A stretch of DNA of 64,000 bases from Brevundimonas vesicularis NBRC 12165 (lineage in GTDB: Bacteria > Pseudomonadota > Alphaproteobacteria > Caulobacterales > Caulobacteraceae). Shown here piece after piece: positions 30,450 to 39,200 of the stretch. The notes under the pieces were generated by a model, which did no database searches, was not told the origin of the DNA, and saw only the letters and a list, made by a program, of their open reading frames with translations. Each line of letters opens with the position of its first letter. The stretch's first letter is position 1. The translations under genes and the position numbers were made by a program. The DNA is taken from assembly GCF_001592205.1 (NCBI RefSeq), contig NZ_BCWM01000012.1, positions 58,127 to 122,126 on the forward strand, read 5' to 3'.

Positions 30450-30857
30450 TCAAGGCGCCACGCCCGCGAGGCGCATAAGGCCCTCCACCGACAGCGGTGT
30501 GGGCCGATAGGCGATCGCTGCATGGGCGGCGCAGAAGGCGCCGCGTTCAGACGGACGACCGCAGAGGCTGAAGGCGGCGTCGCCCGGTTCGCCATACGGC
30601 CAACGGCAATCCATCCGCCTCACCGACAGAATGGTCGCAACGCCATCGGGCGGCGGCTCGGGCGCCACGTGATGCGCCGCCTCGCGACGAGTCCGGGCGC
30701 CTGTGCGCCCCTCCGAGAGGCCGAGGCGAGCGACCTTGCCGAGGACGGCGTTGCGGGTGAGGCCGCCGCCGAGTTCCAGGGCGATGGTCTCGGCGCTCCG
30801 CCCTTCGGGCCACAGGCGCTTCAGCAGATTGATACGGGCTTGGGTCCATGCGGACAT
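30450..30857 (-). CDS. GcrA-family cell-cycle regulator homologue on the element
   Basis: The 135-residue protein has the GcrA N-terminal helix-turn-helix (WTQARINLLKRLWPEG, TRNAVLGKVARLGLSE) and the C-terminal sigma70-binding-type segment CRWPYGEP and FCGRPSERGAFCAAHA. Chromosomal GcrA binds sigma70 and activates promoters carrying methylated GANTC. This copy is shorter, mainly in the linker. ATG 30857 has AAGGAG upstream. Its leader carries the CGCCCTTCC motif and a CCGAT-loop hairpin shared with other backbone genes. Confidence 0.85.
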   Translation of the reverse strand: MSAWTQARINLLKRLWPEGRSAETIALELGGGLTRNAVLGKVARLGLSEGRTGARTRREAAHHVAPEPPPDGVATILSVRRMDCRWPYGEPGDAAFSLCGRPSERGAFCAAHAAIAYRPTPLSVEGLMRLAGVAP

Positions 30858-30872
30858 GGCGGTCTCCTTCGG

Positions 30873-30906
30873 CGAGCCCCGATGGCTCGTCCGACCGCGC
30901 CCTTCC
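30873..30906 (-). promoter_or_regulatory. Shared leader: hairpin plus CGCCCTTCC motif upstream of the GcrA-like gene
   Basis: The motif CGCCCTTCC is at 30898-30906, 41 bases from the start codon. Between it and the ribosome binding site is a perfect 6-bp hairpin, CGAGCC-CCGAT-GGCTCG (30873-30889). Similar leaders precede four other backbone genes. Confidence 0.45.
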
Positions 30907-30932
30907 TCCGGCCTTTCCGTCGCCAGCACGAA

Positions 30933-30966
30933 GAAGGGCCCGAGGCGCAGCGCGCCCGGGCCCTTC
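30933..30966 (-). terminator. Hairpin downstream of the ssb-like gene
   Basis: A 10-bp perfect outer stem (GAAGGGCCCG 30933-30942 with 30957-30966) has an inner 5-bp stem (GGCGC 30944-30948 with GCGCC 30952-30956). It lies 17 bases past the SSB-like stop and upstream of the GcrA-like leader. No clear T-run follows. Confidence 0.6.
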
Positions 30967-30982
30967 AAATCTCCCCTTCGGA

Positions 30983-31408
30983 TCAGAACGGGATGTCGTC
31001 GTTGAGATCGTAGCCGCCGCCCGCCTCGACGCCGCGATCGGCGACGCCGGAGCGGTCTTCGGACGGTTCGCCGACGACGCGCCGGTTCTTCAACCGGATG
31101 TCGCTGACGACGAGGCGAAGGTCGTAGTGCTCCACCCCGTCCTTGCCGGTCCAGGTGTCGTTTTCGACATGGCCCTGGATCACGACGCGGCTGCCCTTTC
31201 GGGCATAGGGCTGGATGTAGTTTTCAGCCGTCGCCTCGTTGAAGCAGATACAGTTGAAGCCGGTGGTCCGCTCGCCGGGTTCACCGTTGGCGCGCCGGAA
31301 GCGGGTGGTTTCCACCACGCGGAAGCTCGCGCGCTTCTTGCCGGAGCCTTGCGCCGACAGGATGGAAGGGTCTGCGGCCAGGTAGCCTTCGAGGGTCAGG
31401 GTTTGCAT
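30983..31408 (-). CDS. Single-stranded DNA-binding protein (SSB-like, with DDIPF tail)
   Basis: The 141-residue protein has an OB-fold (LTLEGYLAADPSIL, KGSRVVIQGHVENDTW, GVEHYDLRLVVSDIRL) and an acidic C-terminal tip DLNDDIPF like the protein-interaction tail of bacterial SSB. Element-borne SSBs protect transferred single strands or support recombination. AAGGAG precedes ATG 31408. A second SSB-like gene ends 37 bases upstream on the same strand, so both may be co-transcribed. Confidence 0.85.
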   Translation of the reverse strand: MQTLTLEGYLAADPSILSAQGSGKKRASFRVVETTRFRRANGEPGERTTGFNCICFNEATAENYIQPYARKGSRVVIQGHVENDTWTGKDGVEHYDLRLVVSDIRLKNRRVVGEPSEDRSGVADRGVEAGGGYDLNDDIPF

Positions 31409-31445
31409 GGTCAGTCTCCTTGAAATCAGGATGAGCGGTTGAGGA

Positions 31446-31811
31446 TCAGGCGGCGGCGCGGTCGTCCGCCGCGTCTGCGCTCGCATCGGCCTGGCGGTCT
31501 TCCGCCCAGTCGAGGACGGTGAGCCGATTGATCACCAGCTCCTTGGCCGTCCGCTCCGACCCGTCGCGGGCGGTGTAGGCGGTGTCGATGAAGGCGCCGA
31601 TCACGACGGCCTCGCACCCTTGCGCCAGCCCGCGCGCGATGACCTTCTCGTTGAGGCCCTTCGACCAGCTGACGCAGTTGACGCCGACCAGCCGGGCCTT
31701 GCCGGCATTGTCGGTCCCGCGCTGTTCGAGCAGGCGGAAGACCGCCTTGCCGAAGTCGTCGCTGATCTGGGGGTCGGCCGCGAGGCGGCCCGTGAACACC
31801 ATGGTCTGCAT
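31446..31811 (-). CDS. Second SSB-like OB-fold protein without acidic tip
   Basis: The 121-residue protein starts MQTMVFTGRLAADPQI and contains VNCVSWSKGLNEKVIARGLA and ELVINRLTVLDW, an OB-fold similar to the neighbouring SSB-like protein. Its C-terminus is Ala/Asp-rich and ends DDRAAA, lacking the DDIPF interaction tip. AGGAG precedes ATG 31811. The shared N-terminal pattern suggests an old duplication. It may work as a heterologous partner or a DNA-coating protein in transfer. Confidence 0.7.
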   Translation of the reverse strand: MQTMVFTGRLAADPQISDDFGKAVFRLLEQRGTDNAGKARLVGVNCVSWSKGLNEKVIARGLAQGCEAVVIGAFIDTAYTARDGSERTAKELVINRLTVLDWAEDRQADASADAADDRAAA

Positions 31812-31839
31812 ATCAGTCTCCTGTTGATGCGAAGCCGCC

Positions 31840-31885
31840 GGGGAGCCGATCTCCCCAATCCCGCTTCGCCCGAGACCTCCCTTCC
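31840..31885 (-). promoter_or_regulatory. Shared leader: hairpin plus CTCCCTTCC motif upstream of the second SSB-like gene
   Basis: The hairpin GGGGAG-CCGAT-CTCCCC (31840-31856) and the motif CTCCCTTCC (31877-31885, one mismatch to CGCCCTTCC) lie 66 bases or less from the start codon. The CCGAT loop is identical to that upstream of the GcrA-like gene. Confidence 0.4.
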
Positions 31886-31970
31886 TCCTCAGCTCCCGGC
31901 CGGGCGCTTTCGCCCCGGGCGTGACCGCCTGGACTGTCGCTATCGATCCGCTTTCGCGCGATGCTGGGGC

Positions 31971-32085
31971 ATGTGCGTTCTCACCCTCGCCTGGGATATC
32001 CACCCGGACTGGCCGCTCGTGGCGGCCGGCAACCGCGACGAAGAGTACGCTCGACTTTCGGAACCACTGGTGCTCCGCCGGGTCG
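31971..32085 (+). pseudogene. Truncated NRDE/TANGO2-family gene, 5' fragment
   Basis: From ATG 31971 the translation reads MCVLTLAWDIHPDWPLVAAG and then NRDEEYARLSEPL, the conserved start of the NRDE (TANGO2) family, whose members run about 230-260 residues. After about residue 35 the similarity ends and the frame continues without family features into DNA beside the MerR gene. This looks like a gene cut by the arrival of the metal-resistance cassette. The remaining part was not found in the window. The end coordinate is approximate. Confidence 0.6.
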
Positions 32086-32142
32086 TTCACCTGACCGATA
32101 CGGCCAAGGTTGTTTGGAGTGACGGAACGCGAAGGGCCGTCG

Positions 32143-32589
32143 TCATGCGTGGAGACCGTCACAGTGCGCATGGTTTCCAAGCGCCTCAATCACTCGGCAG
32201 TCGGAAATCCGCCCACCTGAGCAACTCGCCGCCTGAATACGGGTGAGTTCGGCGTGCAGCGCCTGAAGCCCGGCGATGCGAGTCTCAACCGCCGCAAGCT
32301 GGCGTTCGGCGATCCGGTTGACCTCCGTGCAGGGCTGGTCGGGTTCGTCGGACAGCGCCAGCAGGGCGCGGATGTCGTCGATCTCGAACCCCAGCTGCCG
32401 CGCGTGGCGAATGAAGGCGAGCCGCCGCGTCGCAGCGCCGTCGTAAAGGCGTCGGTCGCTCGCGGTGCGGGGCGGCTCCTCCAGCAGTCCGATCTTCTCG
32501 TAGAACCGGATCGTCGGAACCTTCACGCCGGTCTCGGCCGAAAGGCGCCCGATCGTCCGGAGCGGGGGAGGGGATGGGTCTCTGGCCAT
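32143..32589 (-). CDS. MerR-family heavy-metal-responsive regulator
   Basis: The 148-residue protein has an N-terminal winged helix (IGRLSAETGVKVPTIRFYEK, GLLEEPPRT), a dimerisation helix, and a C-terminal Cys/His metal-binding tail (CSGGRISDCRVIEALGNHAHC) like metal-sensing MerR proteins. It is divergent from a cation diffusion facilitator with a perfect 9-9 inverted repeat between them, the usual MerR arrangement for promoter untwisting. Probable ligands are Zn, Cd, Co or Pb, judged from the neighbouring pumps. Confidence 0.88.
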   Translation of the reverse strand: MARDPSPPPLRTIGRLSAETGVKVPTIRFYEKIGLLEEPPRTASDRRLYDGAATRRLAFIRHARQLGFEIDDIRALLALSDEPDQPCTEVNRIAERQLAAVETRIAGLQALHAELTRIQAASCSGGRISDCRVIEALGNHAHCDGLHA

Positions 32590-32608
32590 GCTCGAAATAT
32601 AGGGCTTG

Positions 32609-32629
32609 ATCCTCTAGTGGCTAGAGGAT
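32609..32629 (+). promoter_or_regulatory. MerR-type operator/promoter of the metal island
   Basis: ATCCTCTAG-TGG-CTAGAGGAT is a perfect inverted repeat of 9-bp arms. TTGATC at 32606-32611 can serve as the -35 element, with a long spacer as expected for MerR-controlled promoters. It lies between the divergent regulator and the CDF gene. Confidence 0.8.
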
Positions 32630-32642
32630 GCATGAAGGGTGC

Positions 32643-33311
32643 ATGACGACGCCCGCTCCGACAGAATCCTGCGCCCCGGCCCGAGGCTGCTGCGGCCATC
32701 AGGTCCGGTTCGACGGGGCCTCGCCCGCCTATCGGCGCGTGCTGATGGCCGTCATCGCCCTTAATCTGGGTGGGTTCTTCGCGGTCGCCGCGGGCGGTCT
32801 CATGCAGGGATCGGCGGCTCTCGCCGCCAATGCGATGGACTTCCTGGCCGACAGCGCCACCTACGCCGTCAGCCTCTGGGCCATCGGCAAGTCCGTGCGG
32901 GTGCGGTCCGGTGCCGCAGTCTTCAAAAGCGCAAGCCTCCTCGTCATGGCCGTGAGCATTCTCGGCTACGCCGTCTGGAGAGCGGTCACGGGGCAGCCGC
33001 CCGAAGGCGTCGTCATCACCGGTCTGGGACTGGTCGGCTTCGCCGCGAATCTAATCGCCGCCCTGCTGCTCGTGCGTTTCCGTGACGGTGACGCCAACGT
33101 GCGCTCCGTCTGGCTTTGCACACGGAACGATCTGATCCACAGCCTGGGCGTCGCCGCGGCCGGCGGGCTGGTCTGGCTGACTGGATCCCGGTGGCCGGAC
33201 TTGCTGGCGGGCCTTCTGCTGGGCGGCGTCTTCCTCCAGTCCGCCATTTCGATCTTGGTGCAGGCTAGGGCGGAGAGCCGCGCAGCCCACGCCGCTGTTC
33301 GGACTTTGTAA
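32643..33311 (+). CDS. Cation diffusion facilitator (CDF) family metal exporter
   Basis: The 222-residue protein has about six hydrophobic helices, a Cys/His-rich N-terminus (SCAPARGCCGH) and the transmembrane metal-site patterns AANAMDFLADSATY and RNDLIHSLGV. It is short and lacks the usual long cytosolic C-terminal domain. GAAGGG precedes ATG 32643. It is directly under the MerR-type operator and probably exports divalent metal, likely Zn, Cd or Co. Confidence 0.85.
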   Translation: MTTPAPTESCAPARGCCGHQVRFDGASPAYRRVLMAVIALNLGGFFAVAAGGLMQGSAALAANAMDFLADSATYAVSLWAIGKSVRVRSGAAVFKSASLLVMAVSILGYAVWRAVTGQPPEGVVITGLGLVGFAANLIAALLLVRFRDGDANVRSVWLCTRNDLIHSLGVAAAGGLVWLTGSRWPDLLAGLLLGGVFLQSAISILVQARAESRAAHAAVRTL

Positions 33312-33339
33312 CGCATTGCCTAACTTCGAGAACGAAAGT

Positions 33340-33696
33340 ATGCAGCGCGCGATGACCTGGTCGATGACGACATGGGCGAAGCTGATCGTGGCGATGACTC
33401 TTGTCTTCGCCGCCTTCTTCTTTGCGCCCGCCGTCGACGCCGCGACCTGTCTGCCGGAACCGCCTGCGGCTCACGCGGTCGTCGATCATGATCAAAGCGA
33501 GGGCGACCACAGCGGCAAGAGCGGCGGTCACGGGATCTGCTCGCACGGCCACTGCCACCACACCTCAACGGCGCGCGGTCCTGCCGTGGACGCCTTTGCT
33601 CCGTCGTTCGGCGAGCCTCCTCTGCAAAGCGGCCGACAGGATGACTTCCGGGCGTCCATCACGCCTGACGGCCTGAAGCGTCCTCCCAGAGTCTGA
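33340..33696 (+). CDS. Periplasmic His-rich small protein (CzcI-like)
   Basis: The 118-residue protein has a signal-peptide-like hydrophobic stretch (WAKLIVAMTLVFAAFFF, then AVDAATC) followed by a His/Asp/Ser-rich mature part (VVDHDQSEGDHSGKSGGHG, CSHGHCHHTS). It sits immediately before czcC, the place held by CzcI-type proteins in czc operons. ATG 33340 is chosen over TTG 33316. Metal binding is inferred from composition. Confidence 0.7.
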   Translation: MQRAMTWSMTTWAKLIVAMTLVFAAFFFAPAVDAATCLPEPPAAHAVVDHDQSEGDHSGKSGGHGICSHGHCHHTSTARGPAVDAFAPSFGEPPLQSGRQDDFRASITPDGLKRPPRV

Positions 33697-33752
33697 CCGA
33701 AGACCTGCGCCTTAGCGCGCCTCTTCGTCCTCAGAAACTCTGGAAATGAATC

Positions 33753-35006
33753 ATGTCTCCCACATCTCGCAGGCGGCCGCGTTACGCGGTCGGCTGCGCC
33801 CTCGCTGCGATCGCGGCGACCCTGGCCAGTCCCGTATGGGCTGACCCAGCTCCGACCTATGCCCAACTCCTCGCTCAACTCGGGAATGCGCCTGCGACCC
33901 TTGAGGCGGGCGCCAACTACGACGCAGCGGAAGCCCGTGTCCGTCAGGCACGGGTGCGTCCCAACCCTGTCCTCGGCTTCGATGTCGAGAACGGCTATGG
34001 CTCAGGCCCCTATTCGGGTCTGAACAACGCGGACATGACCCTGGCGATCAGTCAGGATCTCGAGCTGTGGGGACGTCGTTCGACGCGCATCGCCGCCGCT
34101 CGCGCCGAGGCCGGCGCAGTGGGCCTTCAACGAGACCTTGCGGTCATCGACGCCGCAGGCCGCCTGGCCCTGATCTATGCCGAAGCGGAGGCCGCGCAGA
34201 GGCGAGCCACGCTCGCGGAAGAAACCCTCACGCTGACCGTCGCGGATGCCCGCGCGGCCCTGACCCTCGTGGAGGAAGGTCGCGAACCTCTCCTCCGCGG
34301 CATTCAGGGGGAGGCCGAGGCTGCCTCGGCGCGCGCGACGCGGGATGAAGCTGTCGCGGAACGCGACGCGGCCTATGCCCGTCTCACGGCTGTCGCCATG
34401 ATCCCGGTTCCGGTCACGCAGATCGAAGACAGCCTTCTCGACGAGGCGCCGACGACGATCGGATCCGTGATCGAGGATGCGCCGACGGTCCGCGTCGCCG
34501 AAGCCCAACGGTCCGCCGCCGAACGACGCATCGATGTTCAACGGGTTCAGGCCCGCCCCGACATCAACGCCAGTATCGGCATCCGCCGCTTCGAGGCGGA
34601 AGATGCGACGGCGCTGACTTTCGGCGTCAGCATGCCGCTGCCGTTGTTCGACCGGAACCGGGGAAACATCGAAGCGGCGCAAGCCGAGTTTCGCGCTGCC
34701 GACGCCCGGCTGATGAGTGCGCGGCAGGAAGCCCAGGCGGACCGCGCTGCCGCGGTCGCTCGCCTTTCGGCCTCGGTCAGTCGCGTCAACGCTGCTGACG
34801 GCGGCGTCACCGCCGCAGAGGAAGCCTATCGCCTGTCCCGCATCGGCTTTGAGTCCGGCCGCATTTCCCAGGTCGAACTGCGGGTGACCCGCACCGCCCT
34901 CGTCAACGCCCGGTCTGCAGCGGTCGACGCGCGTCTCGCGCGCGTCCGAGCCGAGATCGATCTCGCGCGCCTTGATGGCCGCGCCCCCTTCGAAGGAGCC
35001 CAGTGA
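33753..35006 (+). CDS. czcC: TolC-family outer membrane efflux protein (CzcC-like)
   Basis: The 417-residue outer-membrane factor has a signal peptide ending SPVWADP and two TolC-type repeats: RQARVRPNPVLGFDVENGYG, then VQRVQARPDINASIGIRRF and LPLFDRNRGNIEAAQAEFRA, with long periplasmic coiled coils. It would form the outer channel of the CzcCBA heavy-metal efflux complex. Its stop overlaps the start region of czcB. Confidence 0.9.
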   Translation: MSPTSRRRPRYAVGCALAAIAATLASPVWADPAPTYAQLLAQLGNAPATLEAGANYDAAEARVRQARVRPNPVLGFDVENGYGSGPYSGLNNADMTLAISQDLELWGRRSTRIAAARAEAGAVGLQRDLAVIDAAGRLALIYAEAEAAQRRATLAEETLTLTVADARAALTLVEEGREPLLRGIQGEAEAASARATRDEAVAERDAAYARLTAVAMIPVPVTQIEDSLLDEAPTTIGSVIEDAPTVRVAEAQRSAAERRIDVQRVQARPDINASIGIRRFEAEDATALTFGVSMPLPLFDRNRGNIEAAQAEFRAADARLMSARQEAQADRAAAVARLSASVSRVNAADGGVTAAEEAYRLSRIGFESGRISQVELRVTRTALVNARSAAVDARLARVRAEIDLARLDGRAPFEGAQ

Positions 35007-36208
35007 TGCGCAAGCGCACATCGAACAAGACCCTGCTGATCGGCGGCGTCGCCGCCCTGGTCATTCTCGGAGGCGGCGGCCTCTGGTTGGCCACCCGGTC
35101 CTCCGAACCCGCCGCGCCGGCTGCCGCCGAAGGCGAAGCCGGCCATGCCGAGGAAGAGGGGGGACACGCCGAGGGGGAGGCCGCCGGGGCAGAGACCGAA
35201 GGTCGGATTGAACTCACCACAGCAGAGATCCAGGCAGCGGGCATCACGGTCGTCGGCGTCGGCGGCGGAGGAGGAGGGGAGACCCGGCTCGCCGGCCGCG
35301 TAGAGCCGATGGTCGATTCTCGCGCTGCCGTGGGCGCTGCCGTCGGAGGTCGCGTCGAGCGCGTTCTCGTCGCGCCGGGTCAGTCGGTCCGCGCCGGTCA
35401 GCCGCTTGTGAGCCTTGTCAGCGGCGAGGCGGCGACCTTCCGCGCGGACGCCGACGCGGCCGGGGCATCCGCTGAAGCGGCGCGCCAGGCCTATGAGCGA
35501 AATCGCAGTCTGGCGGATCAGGGCATCGTCGCGCGGCAGGAGGTCGAAGCGTCACGCGCCCAGTTCCTGAGCGCCGAGGCGGCGACCCGCGCCGCTCGCG
35601 CCCGCTCGGCGGCCGCTGGCTCTCCGAACGCTTCGGGCAGGCTCAGCGTGACCAGTCCGATCTCGGGCGTGGTCAGCAGCGTCCAGGTCGGTCCGGGCGG
35701 GTTCGTCGCCCAGGGCGGCGTGGTGGCGGAAGTCAGCAATCCTGCTCGTGTCGAGATGGTCTTCAACGCACCGCCTGCCCTTGCGGCCAATGTGCGTGCC
35801 GGTGCGCCAATGCGCGTGACCGGGCCGAACGGCGAGTTCGACGCCGTCGTCACCGGCGTCGCCGCCGACGCCGGTCTCAGCGAAAGCGGCGCGACCGTGA
35901 TCCGGGCCCGACCCTCTGGCGCGTCTCTGCCGCCAGCCGGTTCGGCCGTCACTGGCGCCATCGTGACCGGCGAGGCGACTGGCGGGATGACCGTGCCCAC
36001 CGAGGCGGTCCAGACCGTCGATGGAAACACCGTGGTCTTCGTGCAGGTCGAGGGCGGCTTCCAAGCCGTGCAAGTGCTCGCAGGCCGCCAGGCCGCGGGC
36101 CGCACCGAGATCCTGCGCGGGCTCACCGGATCTGAACGCGTGGCGTCCGCCAACGCCTTCCTGCTCAAGGCCGAAATGGCCAAGGGCGAAGCCGAGCACG
36201 GGCACTAG
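35006..36208 (+). CDS. czcB: RND efflux periplasmic adaptor (CzcB-like)
   Basis: The 400-residue membrane fusion protein has an N-terminal anchor (LLIGGVAALVILGGGGLW), a His/Glu-rich segment (GHAEEEGGHAEGEA), barrel-sandwich and hairpin regions (AVGGRVERVLVAPGQSVRAG) and MTVPTEAVQTVDGNTVVFV near the C-terminus. GAAGGAG at 34992-34998 fits ATG 35006. It connects the pump CzcA and the channel CzcC; the acidic/His segment may take up periplasmic metal. Confidence 0.9.
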   Translation: MRKRTSNKTLLIGGVAALVILGGGGLWLATRSSEPAAPAAAEGEAGHAEEEGGHAEGEAAGAETEGRIELTTAEIQAAGITVVGVGGGGGGETRLAGRVEPMVDSRAAVGAAVGGRVERVLVAPGQSVRAGQPLVSLVSGEAATFRADADAAGASAEAARQAYERNRSLADQGIVARQEVEASRAQFLSAEAATRAARARSAAAGSPNASGRLSVTSPISGVVSSVQVGPGGFVAQGGVVAEVSNPARVEMVFNAPPALAANVRAGAPMRVTGPNGEFDAVVTGVAADAGLSESGATVIRARPSGASLPPAGSAVTGAIVTGEATGGMTVPTEAVQTVDGNTVVFVQVEGGFQAVQVLAGRQAAGRTEILRGLTGSERVASANAFLLKAEMAKGEAEHGH

Positions 36209-36216
36209 GGGGCGTC

Positions 36217-39200
36217 ATGTTCAAAGCACTTATCGAAGCCTCGGTCCGCTTCCGATGGTTCGTGGTCCTGGCGACGGCGATCGTCGCCGCCTTCGGCCTC
36301 TACAACCTGACGCAGCTACCCATCGACGCCGTGCCGGACATCACCAACCGGCAGGTTCAGATCAACACCATCGCGCCAGCGCTCGCGCCCGAGCAGATGG
36401 AACGTCAGGTCACCTATCCGCTCGAAACCGCGATGGCGGGTATTCCTGGCATCCAGACCACGCGGTCGCTGAGCCGAAACGGCTTCAGCCAGGTCACGGT
36501 CATCTTCTCCGACAACACGGACATCTACTTCGCCCGCCAGCAGGTGGCCGAACGGATGGCCCAGGCGCGCGAACGGTTGCCCGAAGGCGTGGAGCCGGCG
36601 CTTGCGCCCATCACCACGGGACTGGGCGAGGTGCTGATGTGGACGGTCGACTTCAAGCCGTTCAACAGCGCCAACCTCGCCAAACCGGGTGAGCCCGGCT
36701 GGCAGGCGGGCGGCGCCTATCTGACGCCCGAAGGCGAACTCCTGACCACGCCCCAGGCCCGCGCAACCTATCTCCGCACGGTTCAGGACTGGATCATCGC
36801 CCCGCGCATGCGGACCGCGAAGGGACTGGCCGGCGTTGATGTGAACGGCGGCTATGTGAAGGAGTATGCGGTCCGACCCGACGCCGCGCGTCTGGCGGGT
36901 TACGGTCTGAGCCTGAACGATCTCGTCGTCGCGCTGGAACGGGCTAACACCCAGGCTGGCGCTGGCTATGTCCAGCGGTCCGGCGAAGCCTTGACCGTGC
37001 GGACCGACGCCTTGGCGCAGACCATCCCGGATCTCGCCCAGGCCCCCGTCGTCAACCGCAACGGACTGGTCGTCCGGGTCGCCGACGTCGCCACCGTCGA
37101 GATTGGCCAGGCGCCGCGTCTCGGCGGCGCCAGCCGCGACGGCCACGAGGCCGTGGTTGGTACGGCGCTGATGCTGGCCGGCGGCAACAGCCGGACGGTG
37201 GCCCAAGCCGCAGCCGAACGTCTCGAGGAGGTTTCCGCGAGCCTGCCGCCGAGCGTTGTCGCCGAACCGGTCCTGAACCGCAGCTCGCTGGTCAACAAGA
37301 CCATCTCAACCGTCGCCAAGAACCTGATCGAAGGCGCTCTGCTGGTGATCGTGGTGCTGTTCCTGCTGCTCGGCAACATCCGTGCGGCCTCGATCACCGC
37401 CCTGATGATCCCGATCAGCTTCCTGTTCGCGGTCATCGGCATGAACCGCTTTGGCATCAGCGGAAACCTGATGAGCCTCGGCGCGCTGGACTTCGGCCTT
37501 CTGGTCGACGGCGCGGTCGTGGTGGTCGAGAATACCCTGCTGATGCTCAGCCAGCGGCGGGCCGAAGCCGGTCGAATGCTGACACGCCGGGAGCGGCTCG
37601 AGGTTGCTGGAGCCGCGGCGCGTCAGATGGTCAAACCGGCTGCTTTTGGCCAGCTGATCATCCTCCTGGTCTTCACGCCGCTGCTGATGCTTGAGGGCGT
37701 GGAGGGCAAGACCTTCATCCCCATGGGCGCAACGGTGATGCTGGCCCTCGTCGGCGCCTTCATCTTCTCCTTCACCTTCGTGCCGGCGATGACGGCCCTG
37801 CTGGTCCGGGATCCGAAGAAGGTCGAGGTCGATGAGCACGGCCACGCCCACGAGCACGAGACCTTCATCCTCCGATACGCGCGGCGCTGGATCGAACCGG
37901 CGATCCGCGCCGCCGTCGACCGGCCCAAAGTCGTCCTGGCGTCCGCGCTCGGCGCCCTCGTCATTGGCGGCATCGCCTTCAGTTCTTTGGGGCGGGAGTT
38001 CATTCCGACCCTGGATGAAGGCGATATCGCCATGCAGGCGTTGCGCGTGCCGTCCGCCTCGCTGGAACAATCGCTGGCGATGCAGATGGCCCTCGAACGC
38101 GTCATCAAGGCCCAGCCCGAGGTGAAGACTGTCTTCGCCCGGACCGGGACGGCGGAGGCGGCGGTGGACCCGATGCCGCCGAACATTTCGGACGCGGTCA
38201 TCGTCCTGAAAGACCGCAAGGAGTGGCCCGATCCGAACCTTCCGAAAGAGGAGCTGATCGAACGGTTCGAAGAGCTCGCCGCCGGACAACTCGGCAACAG
38301 CTTCGAGTTCAGCCAGCCCATCGAGCTGCGCTTCAACGAGCTGATCTCGGGGGTTCGGACCGACCTCGCCGTGATGGTCTATGGCGACGACTTCACCCAG
38401 CTGCAGGCCACTGCGGACCGGGTCGCCGCCGCCCTGCGCGCAACGCCCGGATCTGCCGACGTTCGCGTCGAACAGGCGTCCGGGCTGCCCACCCTGACCG
38501 TCAGCGTGGATCGTTTCGCGGCCGCCAACTACGGCTTGTCGGCCGCCGATGTCTCCGAGGCGGTTTCGGCCGCGGTCGGCGGCGCCGAGGCCGGGCAAAT
38601 CTTCGAAGGCGATCGTCGCTTCAGCGTCGTCGTCCGTCTCGCGGATGATGCACGGAATGATCCGGCGGCCCTTGCGGCTCTGCCGGTAACGACCGCCACA
38701 GGCGTGACCGTGCCGCTCTCCTCCGTCGCCCGGATTCAGGTCGCGGAAGGACAGAACCAGATCAGCCGCAATGACGGCAGCCGGCGGATGGTGGTGCAGG
38801 CCAACGTTCGCGGGCGCGACCTGGGCGGCTTCGTCACCGAGGCCCAGGCCAAGGTGGAGGCCGACGTCGATCTTCCGACCGGCTACTCCCTGACCTGGGG
38901 TGGCCAGTTCGAGAACCTGAAGCGGGCCGAACAGCGTCTGGGGCTGGTCATTCCGATCGTCTTCATCCTGATCGGGGTCTTGCTTTTCATGGCTCTGGGA
39001 TCCATCGCCGAGGCGGGCCTGGTGTTCGCGTGCGTTCCGTTGGCTCTGGTCGGCGGCGCCCTGGCGCTTGTCCTCAGGGGGATGCCGTTCTCGGTTTCCG
39101 CAGCGGTCGGCTTCATCGCCGTGTCCGGCGTCGCGACCTTGAACGGTCTCGTGCTGATGCAGGCCATTCGGGAGCGTCTCACGGGCGGAGCGGCGCCGCG

